A stretch of DNA of 64,000 nucleotides from NCBI GenBank assembly GCA_023213395.1, contig CM041465.1, positions 8,122,001 to 8,186,000 on the forward strand, written 5' to 3'. The translations under genes and the position numbers were made by a program. A model generated the notes under the pieces. It worked only from the letters and a program-made list of their open reading frames with translations. It was not told where the DNA came from and did no database searches. Of this stretch, positions 21,543 through 31,216 are shown in pieces. Source of the stretch: Cycas panzhihuaensis. Taxonomy: Eukaryota > Cycadophyta. The stretch's first letter is position 1. The number at the start of each line of letters is the position of its first letter.

Positions 21543-22720
21543 TTAATTTTTTATTCTATACAATTTTAGTCTGCTGCCATTGACTAATTTAGCCAATGGC
21601 TGACCGTCTAACTGTTGCAACCTAACTGCTCCATTTTCATAAATACATTGAATTCTGTATGGTCCTAGCCATCTAATTTTCATCTTTCCTAGTTTAAATT
21701 TGAACTTACTGTCATACAATAATACCAAATCATTTACCTTAAATTCGGGTTTTTGATGTGGTGATCATGCCATGCTTTCCGTCTTTTCTTTTCAATCCTT
21801 AATTCCCATAGTGCTTGTGCTCGAGTTTCATCTAGCTTCATTAACTAGATCAGTCGTTGGTCGAGGGACATCTAGGGATTTGTCCTGAGGTATTGAGCCA
21901 CTCTCAGGCTTTCTGCTTGAAATTTGAGAGGAACAACAGCCTCTAATCCATACACCAATTGAAATGGTGTCTATTTATGGGTTCACTTCTTTACCGTTCT
22001 GTCTGCCCAGAGGACTGAATGTAATTTTTCTACCTAATCGGTTCATTGTCCATTGCAAATTTTCATCAAAGCAATCTTTAGAATTTTGTTTGTGCTTTCT
22101 ACTTACCCATTTGCTCTAGGATAATATGGTGAAGATCATCGATGTTGAATGAAGAATTCTGTAGTTAAATATCTGATCATCTAATTCAGGAAAGCTCCTC
22201 CTTGATTAGACACAATCTCCAACGGACAACCAAACCTTATGATAATAACTTCATACAAGAAACGAGCTGTGCTTCTTGCATCACACTTTTTCATTGGTTT
22301 TGCCTCAGTCCATTTTGTTAAAAAGTCTGTGGCTACTAATATGTACCTTGCATTCATTTCCTTGCTGGTGGACTAATTGGTCCAACAAAATCTAATCCCC
22401 ATTTTTTAAATGGAGCTTGGGCCAGTATCGGATGAAGTGGCATAAAGTTCTGTTTCGATGGCTTACCTGCTCTTTAACAAATATCGCAGGTTTTTACCCA
22501 CTTCTCTGTATCCTCGAATAGTGTAGGCCACCATAATCCTGCTATCTAGCTGTGACTTCTCCTCCATGATGTGTTGCAACTATTCCTTCATGAGCCTCCT
22601 TCAGCAACGGTTCTACTTCATGTTGAAGTATGCACCTTTGTAGAATTCCATCAAGTCCCAGTTTATACAACATACCACCTATTAACTGGAATGGAAAAGT
22701 TTTCTTAATAAAACTTTTTC
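21543..22720 (-). pseudogene. E2 integrase
   Basis: The zinc region shows EAHEGIVATHHGG (His pair, near 22590) with the two Cys further on near 22480. The core is frameshifted; GCPLEIV-SxQGG-type words surround 22230-22190. The C-terminal module is clean at 21728-21543: VLLYDSKFKF, MKIRWLGPYRIQCIYENGAV and KLVNGSRLKLY, closely matching E1 (RWLGPY, ENGSLQL, WVNGSRLKSY). No chromodomain is present. Function as in other integrases; this copy is broken. Confidence 0.82.
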
Positions 22721-23270
22721 TTTCGACTCTTTCCAATCCTTGGGGTGTTTGCCCTATGGTTAAATATTCTGTAATTCCCTCATAACATGCTGGCACAACT
22801 TCTACGGAGAATAATTTGTGATCTGGAAAATCATCAAATACTCCCTTACCTTTCCCATTGTCCTTTATTCGTAACAATTGATCTAGTATGTTGTGCTTAT
22901 CCCCCTTTTTTACCACAATTTCGAACATGAATTCCTGAAACAACATTAGCCAGTGGCTAATTCTCCCCTGCAAAATTGGTTTATTAATCAAGTATTGAAG
23001 GGCTTGATGATCCACAAAAAATACAAATGGATTTGCTAACAAATAATGCTGAAACTTTTGTAGGGCATATACCATGCCTAATCCCTCTCGTTCAATAACT
23101 GTATAGTTACGTTCGACATATGTCAACTTTCTGCTTGCAAAAGTAATTGGAAGATCTATTTTTTCATCTTCCAGTTAGGCCAACACACAGCCAATGGCAT
23201 ACAATGATGCATCAACATGGACGTGGAACAGTTTGTTCTAATCTGGAAACTTAAGCACAGGAGCTTCAAC
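22721..23270 (-). pseudogene. E2 RNase H and linker to integrase
   Basis: RNase H shows FHVHVDASLYAIGCVLA (Asp, near 23225-23175), TVIEREGLGMVYALQKF (Glu, near 23095-23050) and FVFFVDHQALQYLI (Asp, near 23020-22985). A long clean frame 23126-22542 carries on through LMLFQEFMFEIVVKKG and DGILQRC into the integrase zinc region. A TAA-type stop near 23175 separates it from RT. Confidence 0.88.
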
Positions 23271-23399
23271 TATCTTCTTCTTCAAAGCATCAAAACATAG
23301 TTGTTATTGAAGTGTCCATTCCCATTTCACAGTTTTTTTCAATAAGGATTCTAGAGGATGGGCTATTCGAGCATAATTTCTTATAAATTTCTGGTAATA

Positions 23400-24210
23400 G
23401 CTGGTCATTCCTAAGAAATCTTTCAATTTTTTCTACATTTAAGGAATAGAGAATTCCAAAATTACCTCCACCTTTGCTGGGTCAGCTTTCAATCCATCTT
23501 TCGAGACAATATGTCCCAGCAATGATCCAAATGGTACCAAAAAGGTACATTTGTCTAGATTTAAACATAACCTGCTTTCCCTGCACAATTCTAGCATTAG
23601 CCTTAATTGAGACAAATGTTTCTCTATTATACTGTACAGAGTCCAATCATCCAAAAACAGCTCTATTACTTTCCCCAACAATTTCTTGAAGATGTTTAAA
23701 ATCACCCTTTGAAAGGTTGCCGGAGCATTGGTTAGTCCAAATGGCATGACCCTATATGCATATGTCCCCCATTCTGTAATAAATGTTGTTTTCAATTGGT
23801 CCTCAAGTGCAATACGTACTTGATTATAACCACTGAAACCATCTGTAAAGGAGAAAATCTCATCTCTTGCTACTTTCTCAAGTACATCTTCTGTGAAAGA
23901 TATGGGAAATGGATCTTTCTTCATTGCTTTGTTCAAAGCTCTATAATCCATACAGATGCGTAATTTTCCACTCTTTTTGGGTACCACCACCACTGGGCTT
24001 ACCTATTCACTATTTTCTACTTCAAATATATATCTGGCTTCTAATACTTTATCTAATTCTATCTTTACTTGCTCCTTGTAGCATGGATTCATTCTGTAAG
24101 GTCTTTACCTTACTGGTTTTTCATTTTCCATTAGCTCAATTCTGTATTTGCCTAACTCGGGAGGAATTCCTTTTAGATCTTTATAAGACCATGCAAAGAC
24201 ATCCTTAAAT
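23400..24210 (-). pseudogene. E2 reverse transcriptase
   Basis: Starts at VFAWSYKDLKGIPPELGKY (24200-24140). After a frame change at 24105-23995 a long clean frame (23993-23439) gives VVVPKKSGKLRICMDYRALN, FSFTDGFSGYNQVRIALED (metal-binding Asp), VMPFGLTNAPATFQRV, VIELFLDDWTLYSII (catalytic D-D near 23660-23640) and LVPFGSLLGHIVSKDGL. It matches the E1 RT block for block. The W in DDWTLY is a useful tag for this lineage. Confidence 0.93.
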
Positions 24211-25383
24211 TCTTGGAAAAGAGAGGCAACTTCTTGCATTATTGTAGGTTCCCAATAATTACCTAATTGTATACACTTTGGATTATCTTCTATCCCTACA
24301 CTAATGAGCTTAAGATGAAGCTCTTCCCTTTGAACAGATTTCCCATCTGAGTTTAGTTCATAAGCTGGTGCTTGCAAAATTTCTTTATTTCCATACTCAA
24401 TAAGAGAATATGTTTTAGGAAAATTCCTTTCTTCTTTAAAATCTTCTTTAGAGCATGTCGCATTTTTAGACAATTCATACAAACAATCATTTTGCATTTT
24501 ATTAAAAGGAAGAATTACATTATCTTCTTTAGAATCCCATGATACATTATTACCTTTACTCGATTCATCCACACATAATTCCATCAGGTAACATTTTGAG
24601 GATTCTCCAGTTTCTTTCCAAGCTGATTGCAACCAACAAGGTGTATGCAGATGAAGTCTCACTCGCCATCTGTGGAGGGGTCTTCAATGCTTGAAATGCT
24701 ATCTCTGAACAGGGACTTACTGTTATGGCTGTTGATGTTGTTGTTGAGGACATTCTATCTTCATCTTCAATCTTTTCAATCTGCGGACCATCTGAACACT
24801 GAGGCAGTACAACTTTCTTCCCTACAAAATACAAAGTGAAAATCAATCTTCCCCAATCCTGCAAGGCCTTTGTTACTAGCAACCATGACCGCCCTAGTAG
24901 TGCTGGATATGTTTTACTATGGTCTTGTATTTTAACAACTACAAAATCCAATTGAACTGTAATTCCTGCTACAGTTACTGGAATATCCATCAAGGACCCC
25001 ATGGGCCGAATCTGCAATTGGTTTGTTAACCGAATTATATAATCTGGGGAAACCAACTTTGGCTGTCCCAAGGAAACCCAAGAGGATTCAGGAAGTACAT
25101 TTACTCCTAACCCTCCATCCACCAATGTTTTACAAATCAAAGTTCCCAACAACATCATTGGAACTCGTGGGTCAATTGCATCCATCTTCATTATTCTCAA
25201 TACTGGTTTTTCCATCTGATGTAGAAAATAACTAGCTTCCCACCATTTAAAAATCATAGAGATAGGAATAGATATACCTGATTCCATTAGCAACTCCTTT
25301 ACCGTTTGCAATTTTTGCCAAGGATTTTGCTCCCCATATGCCAATGTTCTTCTCTGGTATACATTTCCTTTAAATTGATTTGC
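24211..25383 (-). pseudogene. E2 aspartic protease and long linker to RT
   Basis: Protease: GTLICKTLVDGGLGVNVLPE at 25150-25095 has the active Asp in a D-G-G form, followed by IRPMGSLMDIPVTVAGI, LDFVVVK and ALLGRSWLL near 24880. About 650 bases of low-complexity linker (Ser/Thr-rich STTTSTAIT near 24730, then Lys/Glu-rich) lead to RT; the frame changes near 24600. A similar arrangement is seen in E3. The linker in such elements has no known enzyme role. Confidence 0.85.
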
Positions 25384-28000
25384 TTATTGTATTTCCTCCA
25401 ATTGTACTGTCCTTGTTGCCTCTTGTATCGCATCAACAGCTTCCTGCAGTCTCTTATTATCCACTGCTAGATCTGGAAAATTTGCAATGTTTGTCAAGTT
25501 TGTGGCTTTCCCACTTCTCGTCTGCACATAAACTGGCTTTTCCTTATCTGAAATTTTTGTAGCCAGATTTGAAGTTTGTATTTTAAGACCAGGATTGTTT
25601 GGACAGTTTGCCCATTCATGGTCTGTTGAGCCACATTCTTCACAGATATAATCTTTTCCCTGTTTCTCTAATGGACAGTCTGTCTTGAAATGTCTCCATC
25701 TTGAGCATAGATGGCAGCGGACTGGTTTGGTCTTCCCTTTGTACTGCTTAAAGGAAGAATTCTCCTTCTTTTGGTAAAAGGACTCTCTTGGTGGATTTCT
25801 GTAATAGCATTCCCATGTATTATGGTTTTCTCTCCTACAGATTTCATACCATTTCTTCTCTCTTTGTTGATGTTCATTTCTAAAATGACCTTGTTGTCCA
25901 CAAGGGGGTGGGCACCATACATTTTCTCGTGCTTTTCCCATTTTCAGTTTAGCTATTTCATTCCTTAGCTTTTCGATCTCATCATTTCTTTGATTTTATG
26001 AGCATCACAAAGGACTGTTGTTTCAGCATTTCTAGTTCTTTTTTTAGCTTCTCAATTTCTAGATTTATGGTCCATAAGGACATTTGTCCTGAATTCTGGA
26101 TTCCACTATATGATGTCATCGTCTGATTTTCAAATCGCAGTGCCAATTCCTTCACTTGTTCATAATTATTTAAAGGATGAAACATGATTTTTTCCTTTAA
26201 ATGAGGTAATAGACCTTGTACAAAGTACTTGAGTGACAGCATAGGATTCATTGGGACAAGAGGATCTATTTTATTTAATATAATTCTTAGTCTACCATCA
26301 AATTCATTGACTGATTCACCTGGAATTTATCTGATTTCTTCTAAGGCCTAGAATACCGCCATTAGATCTCTTAATCTTTGGAATCTGTCCAGAAATTTTG
26401 TTTGCACTATTTCCCAACTGGGATTTGTTCCTGTAACATACTCGTACCATGCAATCGCTATTCCCCGTAACGTGGAAAAAAATATGGCTTTAATTTCTTC
26501 TGGATCTTTAATTTTCTTGATTTTCAACATGTTGGAGAATAAAGCAAGGTGATCTCTGGGGTCTCCAGAATCATCGAACTGAAGATGTCCAAACATGGCA
26601 TCATTTTGCACCACCATATATGGGGAAATTGTTTGACTTCCCCCACTTCCTTGTGGCATTGTTCTTGGAGCTGAAGAACCTAGTCTTGCTGGATCAATTA
26701 TATTTAATTCGTCCTCGCTTCCTCCTTGCTTCAACGTTGCACTTTCTGGGCTTTCTTCAATAAATGATGACCTTGTAAACATGCGTGTCATTCTATACAA
26801 TGGATTCAATACATGAGAGTGATCCTTTTTTACCTGCAGAATATAACAGTCCCACCCTGCTGCGGTGGTGCTGTATATTTCTAATTTCAATAAGTTTTCT
26901 TCCATTTTTTCAGTCTGCAAACTGTCTTTTTGCTTATTTGTCAATTCCTGATTTTTCCTAGAATTCAAGTCTTCCTACACTGTTTCATTATGCCTAGGCA
27001 ATTCTTCATTACTTAATATTTTTTGTGAATTTTCAGATTTAGACAGTAATTTTGTGTGTTCATTCAGGTGCAACCCTTCCTAGTTTTGCCAATCTATTAA
27101 TTGCTGAGTTTTTAGTGAATTTTCTACTTCTTCTGGCCTCAATCCTTTATGGATTTGTCTGCCCTCTATGCATTATTTTAACAGTGAATTTCTTATCTCT
27201 GCTTAGTGCAACCCTGGCTGGGTTTGCCGCCCCTTCCCTTGCTGGTTTTCTAGCAACTTTTTTGTTTCTTCCTGGCACAACCCTGACTGGGTTTGCCCAC
27301 CTTCTCTGTGTTGTTTTAACAGTGAATTGCTTGTCTCTACTTAGCACAACCCTGGCTGGGTTTGTCACCCTTCCGCTTACTGGTTTTCTAGCAATTTTTC
27401 TACTTCTCCCTAGTGCAACCCTGATTGGGTTTGACTGCCTTCTTTACGTTGCTTTACTAGCGAATTTCTTATCTCTACTTGGCGCAACCCTGGCTGGGTT
27501 TGTCGCCCTTCCTCTTGCTGGTTTTCTAGCAACTTTTCTACTTCTACCTGGCACAACCCTGACTGGGTTTGCTGCCCTGATTCAACCACTTGCTTTTGTT
27601 TTAAATTTTGAAATATGCCCACATTATCCCATACCTAATTATTTTGAAGATTTTGCAAGTCTTCCTTTTCTGTGTCTTTATCTTCCGCATCTTTATCTTC
27701 TACGTCTTTATCTTACATGTCTTTATCTTCTACTTGATTTCTGTTAGAAATTTTTCCACTTTTTTCTTCCTTCAGTCGTCTCGTGTCTTCCTAGGGCTCC
27801 TCGTCCTTATTATGTTCTACCAGTGCCACTGGGGTCTGGTTTTCCTTATGTCGCCCCTTCCAACTTCGCTTTTTTACTAATTTCTTCTCTATTATTTCTT
27901 TGGGTCTTCGTGTGCCTTCTTGGCTCTTCTCCGCGTCCTAGCGTCAGCTTCTTTCATCTCGTGTTTCTATCTTCTTTAGCGAGTTAACCCTAGGTGGCAT
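25384..28000 (-). pseudogene. E2 gag with 23-residue tandem repeats and zinc knuckles
   Basis: The start is the ATG at 28000-27998 (MPPRVNSLKKIETRDE), 65 bases from the LTR. A charged part with repeated VEDKD words (27730-27670) is followed by eight tandem 23-residue units (27610-27060). The gag core lies at 26600-26350: DDSGDPRDHLALFSNML, STLRGIAIAWYEYV and WEIVQTKFLDRFQRL. After a stop near 26348, YFVQGLLPHLKEKI follows. Knuckles at 25870-25590: YEICRRENHNTWEC (first Cys lost), RCHLCSRWRHFKTDC and YICEECGSTDHEWANC. Ends at a TAA near 25384. The long gag amino end is unusual. Confidence 0.87.
27060..27610 (-). repeat. Eight 69-bp tandem repeats inside E2 gag
   Basis: Units begin (plus coordinates, word G-CAACCCTG-CTGGGTTTG) at about 27068, 27137, 27206, 27275, 27344, 27413, 27482 and 27551, an exact 69-base step. 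Two alternating types make a 138-bp higher-order unit. On the coding (minus) strand each gives 23 residues, such as GRQTQPGLRQVEIRNSL..., alternating with GSQTQSGLHQGEVEKLL.... Frame is kept through all units except for a few stops at Gln codons. Confidence 0.9.
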
Positions 28001-28045
28001 GAGTAGCTTCAAGTCTTTACTTTTTCATCCTTTTCTGTTAGGAAA

Positions 28046-28064
28046 TCCAGCAACAGAACCAATA
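28046..28064 (-). other. Candidate E2 primer binding site
   Basis: The minus strand just after the LTR reads TATTGGTTCTGTTGCTGG. E3 has TTCTGTTGC at the same place after its LTR (29712-29703). The position fits a primer site, but I cannot assign the tRNA. Confidence 0.45.
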
Positions 28065-28650
28065 TGTGCATGCCTCAATCATACTTATACAAAATGCAAA
28101 GAGAAAGATACACATGTTGGGGTAAATTCATCCAGAATATTTTCATTCAAAACATGGCACTGCGTCTGGTCCTCTCACAACCAGACGCCTACCAAAATAG
28201 TACAGAAGGGCTGCCTCACACATGGCACAACTCTATTACAAGGACATATAAGCAAACTGAATCATATTCCACACATTGCGGTTCTCACTTTTATATCCAT
28301 GTTATGGACATTACATAACTGTTTCAGAAAGTAAGTTACTTTAACTATCATGGGTCTACCCGCTGCCCGAACAAACCCATTCCCTATCCGAATAGCAGCT
28401 GGTAGCAGTTGCCACAGTCCCGTAGTAGTCTCTGCACCTTGTATAGTAGTCTCCGCAGTCGCGTAGCAGTCTCTGCAGTCGCGTAGTAGTCTCTGCAACT
28501 GCGTAGCAATCTCCGCAGTTGTGTAACAGTCTATGCTGCCACATAGCAGTTCCATAGCAGCCTGTAGCAGTTCTCTAACAGCCTGTAGTAGTTTTGTAGT
28601 AGCCTGTAGCAGTCTTGTAGTAGTTGTAGTAGCAAAATCAACTACACACA
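28065..28650 (-). repeat. E2 5' LTR with 20-bp minisatellite
   Basis: 586 bp, starting TGTGTGTAGTTGATTTTGC at 28650 on the minus strand. The segment 28390-28630 (plus sense) holds about eleven units like GTAGCAGTCTCTGCAGTCGC. The 3' LTR carries fewer units, so copy number changed after insertion. Confidence 0.92.
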
Positions 28651-29640
28651 AAAACCTTTCCTTAAAGGACTTCTTTATGTTAGCCCATGTTTTCTTCTTA
28701 TTCAACTCCTTGTACCATACTAATGATACTTCCCTTAATGTGCAAGTGAATCTGGCCTTTATTTCATCTTCATCTATGATTTCCTTTATATTAATCAAGT
28801 TTTGGAATAAATATATGTGCTCTGTTATATTTAAGATGTCATTAAAGATTAATTTCCCAAAATCTCTATAGTCATCCATCTTGGGTGACTGTACTGGTGT
28901 TCCACCTAGTGGTAGTTCTTCTCACTTTTCCTCCTCAAGGGATTCTATTTCTTCCTCTTCACCCTTCTCTTTAGGTGGTGTGTTTGGAGTGCTTATTACA
29001 ATGCTATCCCTTCTAAATAGGGGATTCTTGAATGGTGTCTTTAGGTGTATAAGCTTTGGCACACTTGCCACTTGTACCATCAATGGTGTGACCACTCTAT
29101 ATAATTGCTTAGACCCTCTATCTGATGAATCCTCAAAGAGCTACCTTGTTAACTTATTTTCCCAATATACCAAGGGATATTTCTCTATCTTCTTCTCATT
29201 ATCACTTAGGTCCTTTAGGGTATCTTCCACAAGTGTATTCTCCTCCTTCCTTAGGGCATTTTTATGTTCCTCATTCACTTTTAGTTTTTCTTCCTTTTCT
29301 GGGCTAAACAGGTCATACTTGATTGGGGCTGGTGTCAATACTATTTATTCACTATTGTTTACCTTTCCTTGATCTTGAGGTGTCTAAGCTCCACTTGCCT
29401 CAAATTCTTCAATGAATTGTCCCTTAGTCTCATTATTATACAAACTTAGTCTTCTTACCCTTCTCAATTTTGATTGTTTTGACCATCGCAATGCCCTTTG
29501 TCTGCTTATTTCTTTCCCCTTAGGTGAAGTATCCTTTTGTGGCTCTCCCACCTTCAAATGCCTCTTAGGTGGTATTAGAAGGTCCCCTGGCTATCGGAGG
29601 CTTAATTACAACATGCCATCATAACGATGGCCAGGGTCCT
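28651..29640 (-). pseudogene. E3 gag amino half
   Basis: Minus-strand frame with KYDLFSPEKEEKLKVNEEH (29320-29260), KYPLVYWENKL (29175-29145) and, further in, MDDYRDFGKLIFNDILN. The gag core begins with KARFTCTLREVSLVWYKEL and ends WANIKKSFKERF at 28690-28655, exactly where E2 is inserted. Taken with 18751 onwards, the gag domain runs on through the E2 site. Stops near 29142 and 28925. The start codon is not clear. Confidence 0.8.
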
Positions 29641-29715
29641 CTATCCTTTGAATATTCTCCTTTATGAAACTCTTGACCCTAGTCCCTCCTCAATGGACGT
29701 AGGCAACAGAATAAA

Positions 29716-30557
29716 TGTTGACTTAAGATTTCACACTACACTTGTGAGAAAGTAGACTTATCAAGGTAACACAGGTAGTCCAGTATATGATACAATCAAC
29801 ATATTCATACACTTAAATCACACAGATTTGTTCATAATTACATACAATCATGTTACAGTTTACACATAGCAATACAGTAATCAATACATATTCATCATCT
29901 AATCTTTATAAAACACATAGAATCTATATTTCCACATAACTCTTCTTTTATTAAGTAATAAGCATTTATACAATAAATGTTGGAATGCATTTCCTATACA
30001 TTCTAGCCACATACATTGCTACTATCATATGCATACCCAGAAGGTACATATTATTATACACTACTTTGTGCTACTGGCATATGTACTGGCTACTGTACTA
30101 CTGAGTGTTTGAATACTTAGCTCTCACCCTCATAGAATGTTCCTTGTGAAGTCCCTTAAATGCGCCTTCTTAGTGTCCTTTGGCTGAAGGATTATGACTC
30201 CCTATCATAACTGTACCCTTTCAGCCATAAGCATACCTCTTTGTTAGTCTTTAATTAATCTTCTTAATTATTGTCTTAATCATCTGTATGTCTGTAAGTT
30301 CTCCTGACGTCATCCCAGGTATCCATCTATCAGGTGCTACCGTGCATACCTTTTCCATCAGCTTATATACTGCCAGAGGTACGTATACCGTGTTGCATAC
30401 CTTTTTAGGTACGCACCTATCATATGTACCCAGAATGCTGATTTTCCTCTTCTTTTGCCTCATGCGTACCTCTGTACAGTCCATACCTACACATCCAAAG
30501 TCACACAGCCTATCTCCGGTCTCTTCATAACCTAGCAATTCAAAATATGTTTCAACA
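29716..30557 (-). repeat. E3 5' LTR
   Basis: The minus strand runs from TGTTGAAAC (30557) to AAGTCAACA (29716), 842 bp with TGTTGA/TCAACA ends. It shares many blocks with the E1 LTR, including a polyadenylation signal in TTAATAAAAGAAGAGTTATG (AATAAA complement at 29947-29952). TACGTACC and GTACGCA words occur at 30370-30480. Gag lies downstream and no polypurine tract upstream, so it is a 5' LTR; the partner is outside the window. Confidence 0.8.
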
Positions 30558-31026
30558 CTACCCTTGAATAGAAATTGAAATAACTAAAATTGAAAGTGAA
30601 AAAAAGTAGTATAAGAGGAGGGTTATGAGTGTTACCAAATGGGGAGTGGGGGAGGGGAATCCTTTTTAATCTCTCGAATGCCTTTATAGGGTTATTGAAC
30701 CTCACTCTGATACTACTTATTACAATCCAATTCACAAAAGATCATACCAAATTGACAGCAAGAAAACACAAAATGGAATTGTTATTAATATTAGAGTACA
30801 AATTATATTTAGATCATAAGAGATCTTAATGGATGCCAAAAGAAGATGTATGTGACTATAATCTTTACAAGAGATAATTATCGTATAAGACCCTTACTTC
30901 ACAAATATATCACATAAGACCCTTGTTTTATGAATATGAGGCTTGAAATAGACAAAAGTGGTTGTTAACTCATATCATACTATTGGTGGGCCTTATAGCC
31001 TTTGGTTTATTAGTGGAGGTATGCGA
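30558..31026 (-). other. F: LTR end and primer-site remnant of another minus-strand element
   Basis: No gene. At 30700-30715 the minus strand reads TAGTATCAGAGTGAGG, a decayed initiator-tRNA primer site. The sequence to its right up to 31026 looks like the 3' part of an LTR, continuing beyond A at 36209. The element was cut by the E3 LTR at 30557 and by A at 31027. Confidence 0.5.
30700..30715 (-). other. F primer binding site (decayed)
   Basis: TAGTATCAGAGTGAGG differs from TGGTATCAGAGC mainly by transitions. Confidence 0.6.
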
Positions 31027-31216
31027 TGAAAGAAAATTATATTTAATAAAGAATATTCATTAATTATATGAGAGATGATCTCTCTATAAATATATGAAAT
31101 AATTTATAACCACTTATTATATGTAAGTTGCTTGTCACTATTACAAAGAAGAGGGAATGGTATATAACCCTCATTAATTAATAACTTAATGTCCCAGATA
31201 AAACATTATCTTAACA
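31027..31216 (-). repeat. A 3' LTR
   Basis: Begins TGTTAAGATAATG at 31216 on the minus strand, preceded by the purine stretch AAGAGAAGG. It ends TTTCTTTCA at 31027. Equal in length to the 5' copy. Confidence 0.85.

Larger units (their letters stand above)
18752..28650 (-). mobile_element. E2: complete Ty3 element with extra ORF, nested in E3 gag
   Basis: Minus-strand order: 5' LTR 28650-28065, leader, gag with tandem repeats, knuckles, protease, RT, RNase H, integrase, extra ORF, polypurine tract, 3' LTR 19296-18752. The target duplication AAAAC is exact (18747-18751 and 28651-28655). Length is 9.9 kb. Its RT motif FLDDWTLYS and extra ORF place it in the same lineage as E1, and its gag/protease resembles E3. 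Stops and shifts are scattered through all genes, but the domains are well preserved. Confidence 0.95.
9120..30557 (-). mobile_element. E3: host Ty3 element carrying nested insertions
   Basis: Minus-strand pieces that read as one older element: 5' LTR 30557-29716, gag 29640-28651, gag/knuckles/protease 18735-16825, and probably the RT-proximal piece 9466-9120. E2 splits gag at 28650/18752; E4 splits the host between 15810 and 9466; CHR cuts it at 9119. Gag reads on across the E2 site when E2 is ignored. The assignment of 15810-16740 and 9120-9466 to E3 is less secure, because a second gag-like module lies between them and the E3 protease. The 3' end is outside the window. Confidence 0.7.

Noticed and set aside
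27052-27747. A 231-codon plus-strand ORF rich in Leu/Phe/Ala that looks like a membrane protein
   Set aside because: It is the reverse reading of the 69-bp repeats in E2 gag; the minus strand has the gag context, so the hydrophobic ORF is a shadow.
28390-28630. Regular short repeats that might suggest a CRISPR array
   Set aside because: Units are contiguous and imperfect, without unique spacers, lie inside an LTR, and the window is eukaryotic.
29716-30557. Pairing this LTR with the E1 LTR at 4406-5298 as the two ends of one element
   Set aside because: They are on opposite strands and differ greatly in sequence; they are related families and not a pair.
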